Assembly: GCA_019637435.1 (NCBI GenBank)
Contig: JAHBVO010000002.1
Span: forward strand, 1,279,519 to 1,343,518
Source: Candidatus Obscuribacterales bacterium
GTDB taxonomy: Bacteria; Cyanobacteriota; Vampirovibrionia; Obscuribacterales; Obscuribacteraceae
Direction of reading: 5' to 3'
DNA length: 64,000 nucleotides
The notes beneath the pieces were generated by a model. The model was not told the DNA's origin. It made no database searches and saw only the letters and a program-made list of their open reading frames with translations. This document shows positions 1 through 8,231 of this stretch, piece by piece (the stretch's first letter is position 1; every line of letters starts with the position of its first letter). The translations under genes were made by a program, and so were the position numbers.

Positions 1-1593
1 TACTGTTTTATCGTTGAGAATCTCTGCTGCCAGGCGAGCGTTAAAGATTCCTCCATTCCCTCCGCAAGCGCCGCAATCCAAAGATGACGCGAACGGGTTA
101 TTTACGGAGGAACTCTTATGCCCGCACAACACGATCAATTTACAAAAATGACTTAAACCGATCCCGTTGATTGCACCTTCGGCCAGACTGATTTTGTCTT
201 GCAGCGAGAAGGACGACAAATCGAGTTCAGTGTCGACCGAGCCTGTAATGACCCTCTCAGCAGTCTGGATGAACTTTTTCGTTTGAGAAGGAAAGAAGGT
301 TTTGGCGGCTAGCGGAAACGCGGAGTATAGACCCAGCAAATCAATCAAGCCGAATGCTCCGGCTAGATTACTCTTTACTTTCTTTTTTACATGGAGAGCT
401 GATGCTTTCAATGCCTGCCAGCTTAGAATACGACCGTCGAGATTGAAACGCGCATTTTCTTTTACTTGCTTCTCTGGCTTCAACAGCACGGGACAGAGGT
501 CAAGGGAGAAGGCACTGCCTAGCTCTTTCAATCGCATCGGCATTCCGAAAAAGCCTGCAAATCCATAGGTCGAATATGGTCCACGCTGTTCCAATTCTCT
601 GCGCAGAGGCTCTGAACGAACGTCGATGCAGAACACTAACTGGCAATGATAGTCAGCGGTTTCCTTTGATGATTCAGGAACCAGTTTGGAAAGCAGTCGG
701 TTGCGATAGTTTAATTCATATGCTTCCTGCCAGATGGGAGCGTAATCATCATCTGATTTCGGATCGCAATTGTTATTTTTAGAGGTCTCAGACTCCAGTA
801 TTGGTCTGATGAGACCAAGATCCTGGCTCTTGTAGTACCGCAGCGCGTGAAGTTTTGAGAGAACGATCTCGTAATGGAGTCTTATTGCGAGGTAGTCGCT
901 TAGAAGATCATTGAGGAGATGGTCGGTTTGTTGCCACTTCAGATAACTCGCGAAACCTGGAAGTTGAATGAGATGCCGTCTGAAATACGGAGCAACATTC
1001 TCTCCGTGAATCTCCAGTTCTTTCAGTTGCAGTTCCAGTGCGGCTTCTGAATTCTCGGGCAGCGCCTCGACTGTTTTTCTGAAATCTTTAACGCCGTGCC
1101 ACCACAACGATTGATCGTGGCGAGCCGACTGCTTCCAAAATTGATACAAGCTTCGCTTCTCAATTGGAGCCCATTGCGCTTGCGTCTGGTCCAGGAAGGC
1201 GCCGCACCATTTGATTAATTGCTTGTTTATAATTTCGACTATTCCTGTTTTACAAGTTCTGTCGAACATCTCGGAGAGGCTCAGTTGGCTTGGTTCCGGT
1301 TTAGCAGACCGGCGCTTCCTTCTGTGATGACGTCTGAACGCTTCGTTAAGGTCTGCCGGTGAAATTCTTCCGGATTCGTACATCGCCCTGTATTCGGAAA
1401 GCGGGAGAAAACCTCGTGCATCAAAAAGCTCCTTTGCTTTTCGCATCGCTTCCTCGAACGGGATGTTCTCGTATCCCTTCAGCGAGTTGCACGCAACAAA
1501 ATTAGTGAGAGGGTAGAGCTGATTTATACAGCTCGCTGCTTCTGTAATTTCATCGCAGATGTTGAATGATCGAGATGCTGTAATGGACTTCAT
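1..1593 (-). CDS. dabA: DabA, inorganic carbon transporter subunit (DUF2309/UPF0753), 3' end outside window
   Basis: An open frame of 531 codons runs without a stop to the left edge, so the C-terminus is missing. DabA is the cytoplasmic, carbonic-anhydrase-like subunit of the DAB pump, which with membrane partner DabB is thought to convert CO2 to bicarbonate in one direction using the cation gradient. The beta-CA-like zinc site is complete: a CIDVRSE motif gives Cys322 and Asp324 (Arg326 nearby), His492 follows, and Cys507 sits in a DCGACGG motif. The 15-residue His-to-Cys spacing matches the characterised Halothiobacillus protein. The N-terminus (NFVACNSL, then ARGFLPLSEYR) is typical of the family. 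The ATG at 1593 has GGGAG upstream. It follows dabB by 59 bases and is probably in the same operon. The frame and motifs are seen; the function is family knowledge. Confidence 0.95.
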   Translation of the reverse strand, partial: MKSITASRSFNICDEITEAASCINQLYPLTNFVACNSLKGYENIPFEEAMRKAKELFDARGFLPLSEYRAMYESGRISPADLNEAFRRHHRRKRRSAKPEPSQLSLSEMFDRTCKTGIVEIINKQLIKWCGAFLDQTQAQWAPIEKRSLYQFWKQSARHDQSLWWHGVKDFRKTVEALPENSEAALELQLKELEIHGENVAPYFRRHLIQLPGFASYLKWQQTDHLLNDLLSDYLAIRLHYEIVLSKLHALRYYKSQDLGLIRPILESETSKNNNCDPKSDDDYAPIWQEAYELNYRNRLLSKLVPESSKETADYHCQLVFCIDVRSEPLRRELEQRGPYSTYGFAGFFGMPMRLKELGSAFSLDLCPVLLKPEKQVKENARFNLDGRILSWQALKASALHVKKKVKSNLAGAFGLIDLLGLYSAFPLAAKTFFPSQTKKFIQTAERVITGSVDTELDLSSFSLQDKISLAEGAINGIGLSHFCKLIVLCGHKSSSVNNPFASSLDCGACGGNGGIFNARLAAEILNDKTV

Positions 1594-1652
1594 TATTTGT
1601 AGGCTCCCTTCTGGTTCTGTTCACTTCACTTCTATTACGCGCCATTCGTGAA

Positions 1653-3176
1653 TCATCTTTTTTCACCTGCGCGCCGGTTGTCGAAGAGCGCCGCGGCTTC
1701 ATCAACGTAGAAGCCGTTTAAGCTGTGGACATAAGCAGCTTCAGCGAATTCGCTCTTCCGTGCTAAAGCCTGGAAAACAGCGATGGTGGCAAAGGTCAGA
1801 AGAAATGCAGGGACCAGCCAGGCATTGATCTGCTGGTCGGCGTGAACAAACTCCTCTAACTTCAGGGCTGCCACTACTGATGGTATCGCCAGTGCGGCAA
1901 TGCCGAGCGTGAACGCCATCAACACCGTAGGCTCAATTCTGTTTAGCGCTGGTACAAAACTGACCGCAGCAGCTCCTGCGACAAGAGTTGACATGATCGT
2001 CCATGTGGAACTGTCCGGTTCGACAGTGAGATAGCTGACAGCGACGGTGAGCAGTGCTATAAAAGCCAGAATCATGATGCTCTGACCGACGCCAGGAGCG
2101 CTTCCCGGATAATTGTACTTCCGCTTCACCAGACCCTCAGATACTGCGCTCCCGGACTGCAGAAATAAATGGCATTTGAACAGACCATGCGCGACCAGAT
2201 GAAATAGCGCTGCTGAGACTGCGCCAGTTGCGCATTGGAGAGACATAAATCCCATCTGCCCGACAGTTGAATATGCGAGCTTTCTCTTAACGTCTGGCTG
2301 GGCTGCCATGCTGAGCGTGCCAATTATTGCAGAGATACCCGACCAGATGCCCCAGATGAGAAGCACCGCAGAGTACTCTTGCATAAGAGGCATGAATCTC
2401 CATGCCATAATCGCTGAGACGTTTACGACGCCGGCGTGCAGCAGTCCCGAGAGCGGTGTCGGAGCCTCCAAAGTGGCGAATAACCATCGATGAAAAGGAA
2501 AGAGTGCGGATTTTATACCGAAAGAAGCTATGAGCAGGGCGGTGACCAGGAGCCCCATCGTCCATGAAGACTCGAGCAAGGGAATGTTTAGCATTCGGAT
2601 GGTGCCTGGTAGGTCACTGAAGCGAACAACTCCTGTATGTGAAATGCACAGAGCGACTGCAACAAATAAAAGAACATCGCTGGCGAGATGATGTTTCAAT
2701 ACAATGTTGGCTGCTTTGGCATTGGATGGATATAGACGTATCGTCTCTGAAAGAGCAAGTGATAGTGCGGCCCAGCAGAATGATGCCAGAATCAAGTTGT
2801 CGGATGCGATTAGCAGGCTTGCTGCGGAGGAGAGCATTGATACGCGTCGCATGAAGCTGGTGCGAGTCGCGTCACCAGCGAGATATCGATCACTGAATGT
2901 AATGACGATTGTGGAAATAAACATGGTGACGGCCAGGAGACAAGATGTTGTTCCATCTATCCTGAGGGATAACAAATGTTCCGGCATCACTGGTGGTGCT
3001 TCACCGAATATGAGTATGGCTATTGCCGCCATTGCCGCGCAAGAAAAGGCTAAAAACTGCCCGGATAATACGAATTTTTCCTGAAGCTGTTTCCGAGCGA
3101 AAGCACTTGTTATGAGCGACACAGGGCTAGCCAACAAGCTTAAAAGCTCGTTTGTGATAATAAAGTCGTTTGTCAT
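1653..3176 (-). CDS. dabB: DabB, membrane subunit of DAB inorganic carbon pump (NuoL/MrpA-like)
   Basis: This 507-residue, highly hydrophobic protein has the proton-antiporter fold of NuoL/MrpA, with many membrane helices. The conserved core is visible: Lys and His residues in the helix with IKSALFPFHRWL, the ALEAPTPLSGLLHAG loop, and the DVKRKLAYSTVGQMGF segment. On its own it would be annotated as NADH dehydrogenase subunit 5. No other complex I genes are nearby, and dabA follows directly, so it is called DabB. It is expected to pass H+ or Na+ across the cytoplasmic membrane to drive DabA. It begins 20 bases after the Mur-like gene, which points to one transcript. The length (about 500) suits DabB better than the longer NuoL. 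Confidence 0.92.
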   Translation of the reverse strand: MTNDFIITNELLSLLASPVSLITSAFARKQLQEKFVLSGQFLAFSCAAMAAIAILIFGEAPPVMPEHLLSLRIDGTTSCLLAVTMFISTIVITFSDRYLAGDATRTSFMRRVSMLSSAASLLIASDNLILASFCWAALSLALSETIRLYPSNAKAANIVLKHHLASDVLLFVAVALCISHTGVVRFSDLPGTIRMLNIPLLESSWTMGLLVTALLIASFGIKSALFPFHRWLFATLEAPTPLSGLLHAGVVNVSAIMAWRFMPLMQEYSAVLLIWGIWSGISAIIGTLSMAAQPDVKRKLAYSTVGQMGFMSLQCATGAVSAALFHLVAHGLFKCHLFLQSGSAVSEGLVKRKYNYPGSAPGVGQSIMILAFIALLTVAVSYLTVEPDSSTWTIMSTLVAGAAAVSFVPALNRIEPTVLMAFTLGIAALAIPSVVAALKLEEFVHADQQINAWLVPAFLLTFATIAVFQALARKSEFAEAAYVHSLNGFYVDEAAALFDNRRAGEKR

Positions 3177-3196
3177 GGTCTCTCTTATATTTTGTG

Positions 3197-4156
3197 CTAT
3201 TGAAGTGCTGCTACGGGTTGTAAATTAAGTTGACTCATTAGTTTCGAGTCTGATACGCCCAATGCGGAAGCTGCTTCGATAGCGCACCAGAGCTCTGCTC
3301 TTGTCACCGATTGACCCACCATTTTTTTCATGGCATCACTCAGCTCTGCTAGAGCAGCGTCGGTGACCTGACTGGCGAGTGAAGATTCGGATTTCGAATA
3401 TCTAGCAGCCATCAGGTTGCATCCGTCGAGCAATTCGTCAACTCTGTTTCTCACCGGGATAGTGAGGTCATATATCGCTGCAGCGAGCCGTCCTTGTGGC
3501 TGCTCGGCTAGTGTCTCCAGTAGCTCACAGTAGAGCGCTGCTGCGAATGAATCGCGCTCTTGTGATGGTAGTGGATGTCTTATCTGTGTGAGAACAGCAA
3601 AATCGGGAACCAATGCTCCGCCAATGCGTGTGATGTCACCACGTTCGATTGCTCCCGCTTCGAAGATGAGCACCTCGGTATCTTCCGGCATAGACAGGAC
3701 TTCTTCGATGCAACCAAACCATCCGAGATTTCCCATTGAAGCTACGTGAGTTTTAAATGTTTCCTTTAAGAGCTGGTTAAGCAATAGCATTGTCACTTGC
3801 CTTCCGAAGCTTCCAGAAACTGCGACCACCTTTGGTTTTACCTTGAAGCGCCAGTGGCGGACGAGATCGAGTAATGCCGTTCGTGTGTCAGAGACGGTAA
3901 TGATAGTGCCACCATCGATGGCGGAGGAGTACCTGTTTCGCCGATTTACGATAACGCCGCTTGCCCCTTTCTCGAACGCCAGATTCAGACAGTCGTGCGG
4001 ATCCCGGAATGTGGAAGGTATTGCTAAAAACCAGTCGCCCGCTTTCAATTCGTCGATGTTCCAAGTCAGCTTCCCTTTGGTGTCGGATATGGTGCCTGAC
4101 TTGAGGTGCCCGTTAGTGGCATACAGAATTTCTTCTCCGGTAAATTGTGAATGCAT
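3197..4156 (-). CDS. Degenerate MurF/Mur ligase-like protein, first gene of the dab operon
   Basis: This 319-residue protein resembles the N-terminal and central domains of UDP-MurNAc-tripeptide ligase MurF. Residues 1-100 match the substrate-binding domain (LKAGDWFLAIPS, then FEKGASGVIV). Residues 108-260 match the ATPase domain (LIFEAGAIERGDITRIGG, then PDFAVLTQI). The P-loop is altered: VSGSFGRQ stands where Mur ligases have GSxGKT, so the catalytic Lys is Arg119 and the next Thr is Gln120. The C-terminal ligase domain is missing (MurF is usually about 450 residues). It is unlikely to ligate amino acids. GAGG before the ATG supports the start. It leads an operon with dabB and dabA and has its own promoter and operator-like site. 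Its role is unknown; a scaffold, regulator or nucleotide sensor for the pump is only a guess. Confidence 0.8.
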   Translation of the reverse strand: MHSQFTGEEILYATNGHLKSGTISDTKGKLTWNIDELKAGDWFLAIPSTFRDPHDCLNLAFEKGASGVIVNRRNRYSSAIDGGTIITVSDTRTALLDLVRHWRFKVKPKVVAVSGSFGRQVTMLLLNQLLKETFKTHVASMGNLGWFGCIEEVLSMPEDTEVLIFEAGAIERGDITRIGGALVPDFAVLTQIRHPLPSQERDSFAAALYCELLETLAEQPQGRLAAAIYDLTIPVRNRVDELLDGCNLMAARYSKSESSLASQVTDAALAELSDAMKKMVGQSVTRAELWCAIEAASALGVSDSKLMSQLNLQPVAALQ

Positions 4157-4170
4157 TTTTGACCTCTGTT

Positions 4171-4195
4171 ATGTGCAAAGATTTGAATATTTAGA
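4171..4195 (-). promoter_or_regulatory. Operator-like site A, upstream of Mur-like/dabBA operon
   Basis: On the plus strand this reads ATGTGCAA, three bases, then TTTGAATATTTA. The same layout recurs before the ABC exporter (10109-10131) and, with changes, before both arsR genes. Here it lies just downstream of the predicted -10 box, between promoter and start codon, where a bound repressor would block transcription. The ArsR proteins encoded on either side are the obvious candidates to bind it. Confidence 0.6.
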
Positions 4196-4211
4196 AGTGC
4201 GCATAGTTGAA

Positions 4212-4239
4212 AGTATACTCCATCCGTTTACTTCGTCAA
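4212..4239 (-). promoter_or_regulatory. Sigma70-type promoter for the Mur-like/dabBA operon
   Basis: Read on the minus strand, TTGACG (4239-4234) is followed after 16 bases by TATACT (4217-4212). This is close to the consensus. The start site would fall near 4205, about 50 bases before the ATG, with site A inside the leader. Confidence 0.55.
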
Positions 4240-4299
4240 CAGTGTCTGGCGTTTTTAGAAAAGAAGTTTTAGACCTAAAACTGTTGCAGTCGCCCGATC

Positions 4300-4328
4300 T
4301 TGGCAGTGTCCACGAAATGTGCTAGTGT
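4300..4328 (+). promoter_or_regulatory. Possible promoter for the plus-strand arsR gene
   Basis: TTGGCA at 4300-4305 and TAGTGT at 4323-4328 are separated by 17 bases. Operator-like site C follows directly downstream. The -10 box is weak, so this is tentative. Confidence 0.4.
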
Positions 4329-4337
4329 TTATGTGTC

Positions 4338-4369
4338 TTAATATTCAAAACTCTAAACATTTGCAAATG
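4338..4369 (+). promoter_or_regulatory. Operator-like site C, upstream of plus-strand arsR
   Basis: Read on the minus strand it contains TTTGAATATTAA (11 of 12 positions as in sites A and B), preceded by ATGTTTAGAGT, a partial match to site B, and by TTTGCAAAT. Site A lies in the same divergent gap, so one regulator could control both directions and also itself. Confidence 0.5.
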
Positions 4370-4388
4370 AGCTTCTCGGAGTATGCGT

Positions 4389-4781
4389 ATGCCATACAAA
4401 CTTCTTGTCTCCCAGCAATTGGCTGAGCTCTTCAATGTTCTGTCGCATCCGCTTCGGCTGCGTATCCTTGTCGAGTTAAGGAGCGGCGAGCTTTGCGTCA
4501 ACTCTTTGCGAGAACGTCTGGGCGTTCGACAATCGTCGGTGTCCCAGCACCTCGCTCTACTGAAAGCTCAAAATTTGATCAAAGAACGACGTCACGGTCG
4601 CTTTGTACTTTACCGGCTCGCATATAGAGAGTTGCCGGTCTGGATTAGCGATGCAATTCCGTTTATCGTCCGGTATGAAGACGAATCAACAGCGATCAAC
4701 ATCGCAGCCCAAACAGGCTTCACTCAATGGTCTTTATCAAGCAGCCTCGAGAGCGAGAATTCAGTAGGTCATGAAAGCTAG
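4389..4781 (+). CDS. ArsR-family winged-helix transcriptional regulator
   Basis: The protein has 130 residues from the ATG at 4389. This start is chosen over the ATG at 4383 because GGAG at 4378-4381 then has a normal spacing and because the N-terminus MPYKLLVSQQLAELF aligns with its neighbour MPYRAVVSAELAKLF. ArsR features are clear: FNVLSHPLRLRIL, then the recognition region VRQSSVSQHLALLKAQNLI and the wing HGRFVLYRL. The metal-binding CxC of classical ArsR/SmtB sensors is absent; only one Cys (Cys36) lies in that helix, so the signal is probably not a thiol-bound metal. The C-terminal 50 residues are not recognised. It is divergent from the Mur-like/dab operon and is probably autoregulatory through site C. 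The ligand is unknown. Confidence 0.85.
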   Translation: MPYKLLVSQQLAELFNVLSHPLRLRILVELRSGELCVNSLRERLGVRQSSVSQHLALLKAQNLIKERRHGRFVLYRLAYRELPVWISDAIPFIVRYEDESTAINIAAQTGFTQWSLSSSLESENSVGHES

Positions 4782-4808
4782 CAGGCAAGTTGAATTGCGC
4801 ATCGAACC

Positions 4809-5192
4809 TTATCGTTTTTTTCGCTTCGATTGAGGTTTGTCATCCGCACCCCAAACGTCTTTTACGCTTTGAATGGCAGACATCATTTGTTCCAGTTCCG
4901 AAGTATCCGGGGAAATGAACGTAACGCCCTCCATTATCCACTCTGCAAGTTCGGGCCTGCGCAAATGATAGAACACGTTTCGCCCCTGTCTCATCTCATT
5001 GACTAGATGATGACTGCGAAGCACGGCCAGTTGCTGAGATACTGCGGAGTGAGTTATCCCAAGCATATCTTTTAGCGTACCAACGGTGAGGTCTTCTTTC
5101 TTGAGCTCTTCGATTATGCGGATACGCACAGGATGAGACAGTACGCTGAACAATTTCGCTAATTCTGCGCTCACGACTGCTCGATAAGGCAT
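4809..5192 (-). CDS. ArsR-family winged-helix transcriptional regulator (paralogue)
   Basis: This 127-residue protein is a close paralogue of the regulator at 4389-4781, converging on it tail to tail. It carries FSVLSHPVRIRIIEEL, the recognition helix region THSAVSQQLAVLRSHHLV and the wing QGRNVFYHL. No cysteine is visible anywhere, so a thiolate metal or persulfide sensor mechanism is ruled out on sequence. The tail ends in a Lys/Arg-rich KRKKR. GAGGTGAGGA before the ATG gives a strong ribosome site. It lies 72 bases after the TolC-like gene on the same strand, with operator-like site D in the gap. The pair probably arose by tandem inverted duplication and may sense different cues at shared sites. 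Confidence 0.87.
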   Translation of the reverse strand: MPYRAVVSAELAKLFSVLSHPVRIRIIEELKKEDLTVGTLKDMLGITHSAVSQQLAVLRSHHLVNEMRQGRNVFYHLRRPELAEWIMEGVTFISPDTSELEQMMSAIQSVKDVWGADDKPQSKRKKR

Positions 5193-5211
5193 TCCTCACC
5201 TCAAATTTGAC

Positions 5212-5234
5212 TTGTGCAAATATCAGGATATCTA
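5212..5234 (-). promoter_or_regulatory. Operator-like site D, upstream of minus-strand arsR
   Basis: On the plus strand: TTGTGCAA, three bases, then TCAGGATATCTA. The first part matches site A at 7 of 8 positions; the second matches TTTGAATATCTA at 9 of 12. It lies 20-42 bases before the start of the minus-strand arsR, as expected for autoregulation. Confidence 0.5.
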
Positions 5235-5264
5235 CATATACAGCAATCAGTCAAGGAGAAGTTC

Positions 5265-6764
5265 TCAAAGACTACAAGTTACGGCGCGGAAAGCAGCTTG
5301 TGCTTGAAGGTAGTCAATATGAACTTCAGCCAGGCGCATCTTCGCTTCAGCCGTGGCGCGTTCTCTGAGATTCACAAGAAACAGATTACCATCACCCGCA
5401 CTGAACCGTTGACGCTCTCCTTCTTCGACTTGCTGAGCCTTTTTCACCTCCGTCAGAGTGGCGTTCCATCTGTCGCATGATGTGTTCATCGCCGATACGG
5501 CGTCGTCTACCTCAGCCTGTATGCGTAATTTCTCGACACTCTCATCAAAGTTCAGTTTTTGAATTTTCAATCGAGCGGCTTCTGCTTGTCCTCTTGCGGT
5601 CCTTTGACGCAACGGAAAGTTCACCGACATGCCGGCGCGAACAACCGGGCCGATTCCGTTTTGCCCTGTGTCGGCGCCCTGCAGCACGTATGCGTCCATG
5701 GCGGGCAACTTCATATTTTCGGCCAGTCGAAGTTCAACTTTTGCTTGCTCTCGCTCAATCGCAATTCGCTTCAATTCCGGGCGTTGCGCAATGGCAACTT
5801 TTCTACCGTCAATACGCTCGACTTCGCTTAGCTTGCGTGGCTCGGGGGTCAGTGGCGGCACCTCGTTTATCCCTGGAATCATGGATGGAGAACCGTTGCT
5901 GTCCCATAGAAATACCGACAATTGGAAGCTGGCTTTCTGAAACTCTCGCTCACTTTTTAAGAGGGCGGCTCTGCGTCTCTGGGTTTCCTGCTCTGATTCT
6001 GAGATATCCAGCGCCGGAAGATCCCCTTTGGCAACGCGCTCCTTGATTTGATCCACGCGCGTCTCAGCGATTTTTAAAAGGTTCTGGGCAATGTCGATGC
6101 GCGCCTTCGCTCCAACCCAGTCCCAGTAAACCGCGGCCGCTTTGAGAAGAACCTCCAAACGCGTCGCTCCGAATAACTGCTCTGCGAGGGGCTCTCCCAA
6201 TTTAGCCTGATCCTCGGCTGCGACCTTTTCGTTTACAACTCGGCCTCTCAGAATCGGTACGGTTAAACCTGCATAGTATTCTCCTGCCGATCCGCTTGGA
6301 ACGAATGGTGTTTTTGTGTCATTCGGATTAAGCCGCATTCCGGTGAACACCTTGATGCCCGAGCGCGTTAGTAAATCTATTCTTGATTCATTGTGGACGG
6401 CGTCTTTCGCTTTGCCGGGTGTGAACGTGTCCTGCACACGAAGATACTCGTTGACACTGCTTAGCACGGGATCGAATGCACCTGCTTTTTCCAGCCGCTT
6501 AGCGCTTGCAATCCGTTTTTCTGTGAATGCACTCTGTAGTTTTGGATAATTATTCTCAACCAGTTGCAAAAAATAATCCAGGGAAAATCCGCTAGTAAAC
6601 GCGCTGCCTTGCACCACTCGTGGTGGCGCGCTGTTGTTCACTCTGCTGAACGGGGTGGTCTTTAGAGGTGCACTGTCTTGTGCCAATGCCTCAGATTTTG
6701 TGAGGGCACAGGCGGAGCATAGCAAGCTGAGAAGGATGGCTTTTTGCCGCCACGAAAACAGCAT
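5265..6764 (-). CDS. TolC-family outer-membrane efflux protein
   Basis: A 499-residue protein with an N-terminal signal peptide (basic start, LLSLLCSACALTKS, cleavage near LAQD). Two long alpha-helical halves contain the usual TolC signatures: FTEKRIASAKRL, LAAVYWDWVGAKARIDIA-type helices, KAKVELRLAE, and Ala/Glu/Arg-rich coiled coils at the end. Family members form trimeric channels through the outer membrane. It is the third gene of an ABC/HlyD/TolC operon, 12 bases after the HlyD-like gene, so it is the expected exit duct for that transporter. There is no lipobox, unlike NodT-type proteins. The substrate is unknown. Confidence 0.88.
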   Translation of the reverse strand: MLFSWRQKAILLSLLCSACALTKSEALAQDSAPLKTTPFSRVNNSAPPRVVQGSAFTSGFSLDYFLQLVENNYPKLQSAFTEKRIASAKRLEKAGAFDPVLSSVNEYLRVQDTFTPGKAKDAVHNESRIDLLTRSGIKVFTGMRLNPNDTKTPFVPSGSAGEYYAGLTVPILRGRVVNEKVAAEDQAKLGEPLAEQLFGATRLEVLLKAAAVYWDWVGAKARIDIAQNLLKIAETRVDQIKERVAKGDLPALDISESEQETQRRRAALLKSEREFQKASFQLSVFLWDSNGSPSMIPGINEVPPLTPEPRKLSEVERIDGRKVAIAQRPELKRIAIEREQAKVELRLAENMKLPAMDAYVLQGADTGQNGIGPVVRAGMSVNFPLRQRTARGQAEAARLKIQKLNFDESVEKLRIQAEVDDAVSAMNTSCDRWNATLTEVKKAQQVEEGERQRFSAGDGNLFLVNLRERATAEAKMRLAEVHIDYLQAQAAFRAVTCSL

Positions 6765-6776
6765 TTTTGTCAGTTC

Positions 6777-8231
6777 CTATTTCGATTTGCGTTTGATTTT
6801 CGACGTATCTGATTCACCGGATTTATGGAGACCGAGTTCTTCAGGCTTCACGGTCGGTGGAAATGCGTTGAACTGGCGCCACAGCTCAAAACCCAAACTT
6901 ACGTTATCCAGCATGATCCAGCCGGTCACCTCTGCTCCCGGTCGCAAATATTTCGCATCTGGCCATGGTTCGTCTCTGCCCTGCTCTATTGCCTCGAAGT
7001 CTGGCTGCACGATGATCCTGTAGTTGCTCTTCCCATCATCACAGGCGTCCATCACCGTCACCCGACCGCCGAAGGTCCCGACGGCGACAGAGGGCCAACC
7101 CGAGAATTGCAGCGCGGGCCATCCTGCAAATTGCAAGCGCACCGGTCGACCGACCGAGATCAAAGGTGCATCGTTATCGTTAACCGTCAACTCTGCAGCG
7201 AGATCTTGTGTGTCTGGTGCAATGACTGCGAGTACCACCCCCGCGTCTACGGTTTCGCCAGTTCCAACTTTTAGTAGACGAACGATTCGTCCAGCGCATG
7301 GAGCAAAAACTTTACGCTGTTCCACTCGCTGAGCGACATTCTGTAGCTCAATTTCGAGCTTGAAAATCTCACTGGTTGTGGATTCGATTGTTTCCTGCGC
7401 TGCGGCTATTGATGCGCCGATACTACTAATGGTGGCGTCAGTATCTGCTAGCACCTTGTTCTGATCGAGCAAAGCGACTTTCTGATCGCGTTTGGCAACC
7501 TCCAGCCCGGCTTGTGCGCGCTCGAGGTCCGTTAGAGCCCTGGTATGATCTAGTTCTGCCAGTTCCAAATCACGTTTTGATTTAAGCCCCTTCTCATGAA
7601 GCTCGATCAAACGCGATAGATTTAGCTTTGCCGTGATCAAATTCTGTTTTGCTGCCTCCACAGACTGCTCGGCCGCCCACTGTCTATCTTTCGCTTGCTG
7701 AGAGCGCTCTTGCGCTGACGGGACCGCTGCATCTTGCGAGCGCTTCAAACTACCAATCTGTTTTTCCAGTGCCTTGAGTCTGTTTTCTGCTGCACTGCGC
7801 CTTGCAATGAGCGCCTGCTTTTGTGCATTCAAGCGGTTTCCTTGTTGCGGATCTAGGAACTTTGGATCCAGGTCTGATAGTTCCGCAATGAGCTCTCCTT
7901 TCTTCACGGTCTGACCATCTCGAACGTACCAATGCTTAAGCCTCGCCGGTATTTGCGATTCTATATTTTGAGGACGCTGCATCGGAGAAAAGATGATTAT
8001 CTTGCCTACTCCATGGACGCTTTGCTGCCATGGAATACAGATAAGCATTGCGCATAGAGATGCAAGTAGTCCAGAAAATATCAGGGCTACCACGGTGTAG
8101 CCGTTTTTCGATTGCACTATTTTTAAAGATTCATAGTCTCCGTGGTCTCCATAATTCGTCTTCGTATCAAATTTCTGTGCGGTTGTAGTCGGCGCCGGCG
8201 ATTCGTGTGAATAGTCAATATTGCCACTCAT
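6777..8231 (-). CDS. HlyD-family membrane fusion protein (periplasmic adaptor)
   Basis: 484 residues. One membrane segment near residues 47-68 is followed by a biotinyl-lipoyl-like half (IPARLKHWYVRDGQTVKKGELIAEL), a long coiled coil rich in Ala, Glu, Lys and Gln (about 130-300) and the second lipoyl half (VFAPCAGRIVRLLKVGTGETVDAGVVLAVI-type). Such proteins link an inner-membrane ABC exporter to a TolC channel. Its ATG overlaps the stop of the ABC gene by four bases (ATGA), so the two are translationally coupled. The Ser/Lys-rich C-terminus (KSGESDTSKIKRKSK) is unusual but short. The substrate is not evident from the sequence. Confidence 0.87.
   Translation of the reverse strand: MSGNIDYSHESPAPTTTAQKFDTKTNYGDHGDYESLKIVQSKNGYTVVALIFSGLLASLCAMLICIPWQQSVHGVGKIIIFSPMQRPQNIESQIPARLKHWYVRDGQTVKKGELIAELSDLDPKFLDPQQGNRLNAQKQALIARRSAAENRLKALEKQIGSLKRSQDAAVPSAQERSQQAKDRQWAAEQSVEAAKQNLITAKLNLSRLIELHEKGLKSKRDLELAELDHTRALTDLERAQAGLEVAKRDQKVALLDQNKVLADTDATISSIGASIAAAQETIESTTSEIFKLEIELQNVAQRVEQRKVFAPCAGRIVRLLKVGTGETVDAGVVLAVIAPDTQDLAAELTVNDNDAPLISVGRPVRLQFAGWPALQFSGWPSVAVGTFGGRVTVMDACDDGKSNYRIIVQPDFEAIEQGRDEPWPDAKYLRPGAEVTGWIMLDNVSLGFELWRQFNAFPPTVKPEELGLHKSGESDTSKIKRKSK

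Noticed and set aside
302..782. Two plus-strand open frames inside the left-edge region
   Set aside because: They lie antisense to the dabA frame, which carries the family motifs in exact order.
1653..3176. Respiratory complex I subunit NuoL
   Set aside because: No other nuo genes are nearby, the length is short, and dabA follows directly.
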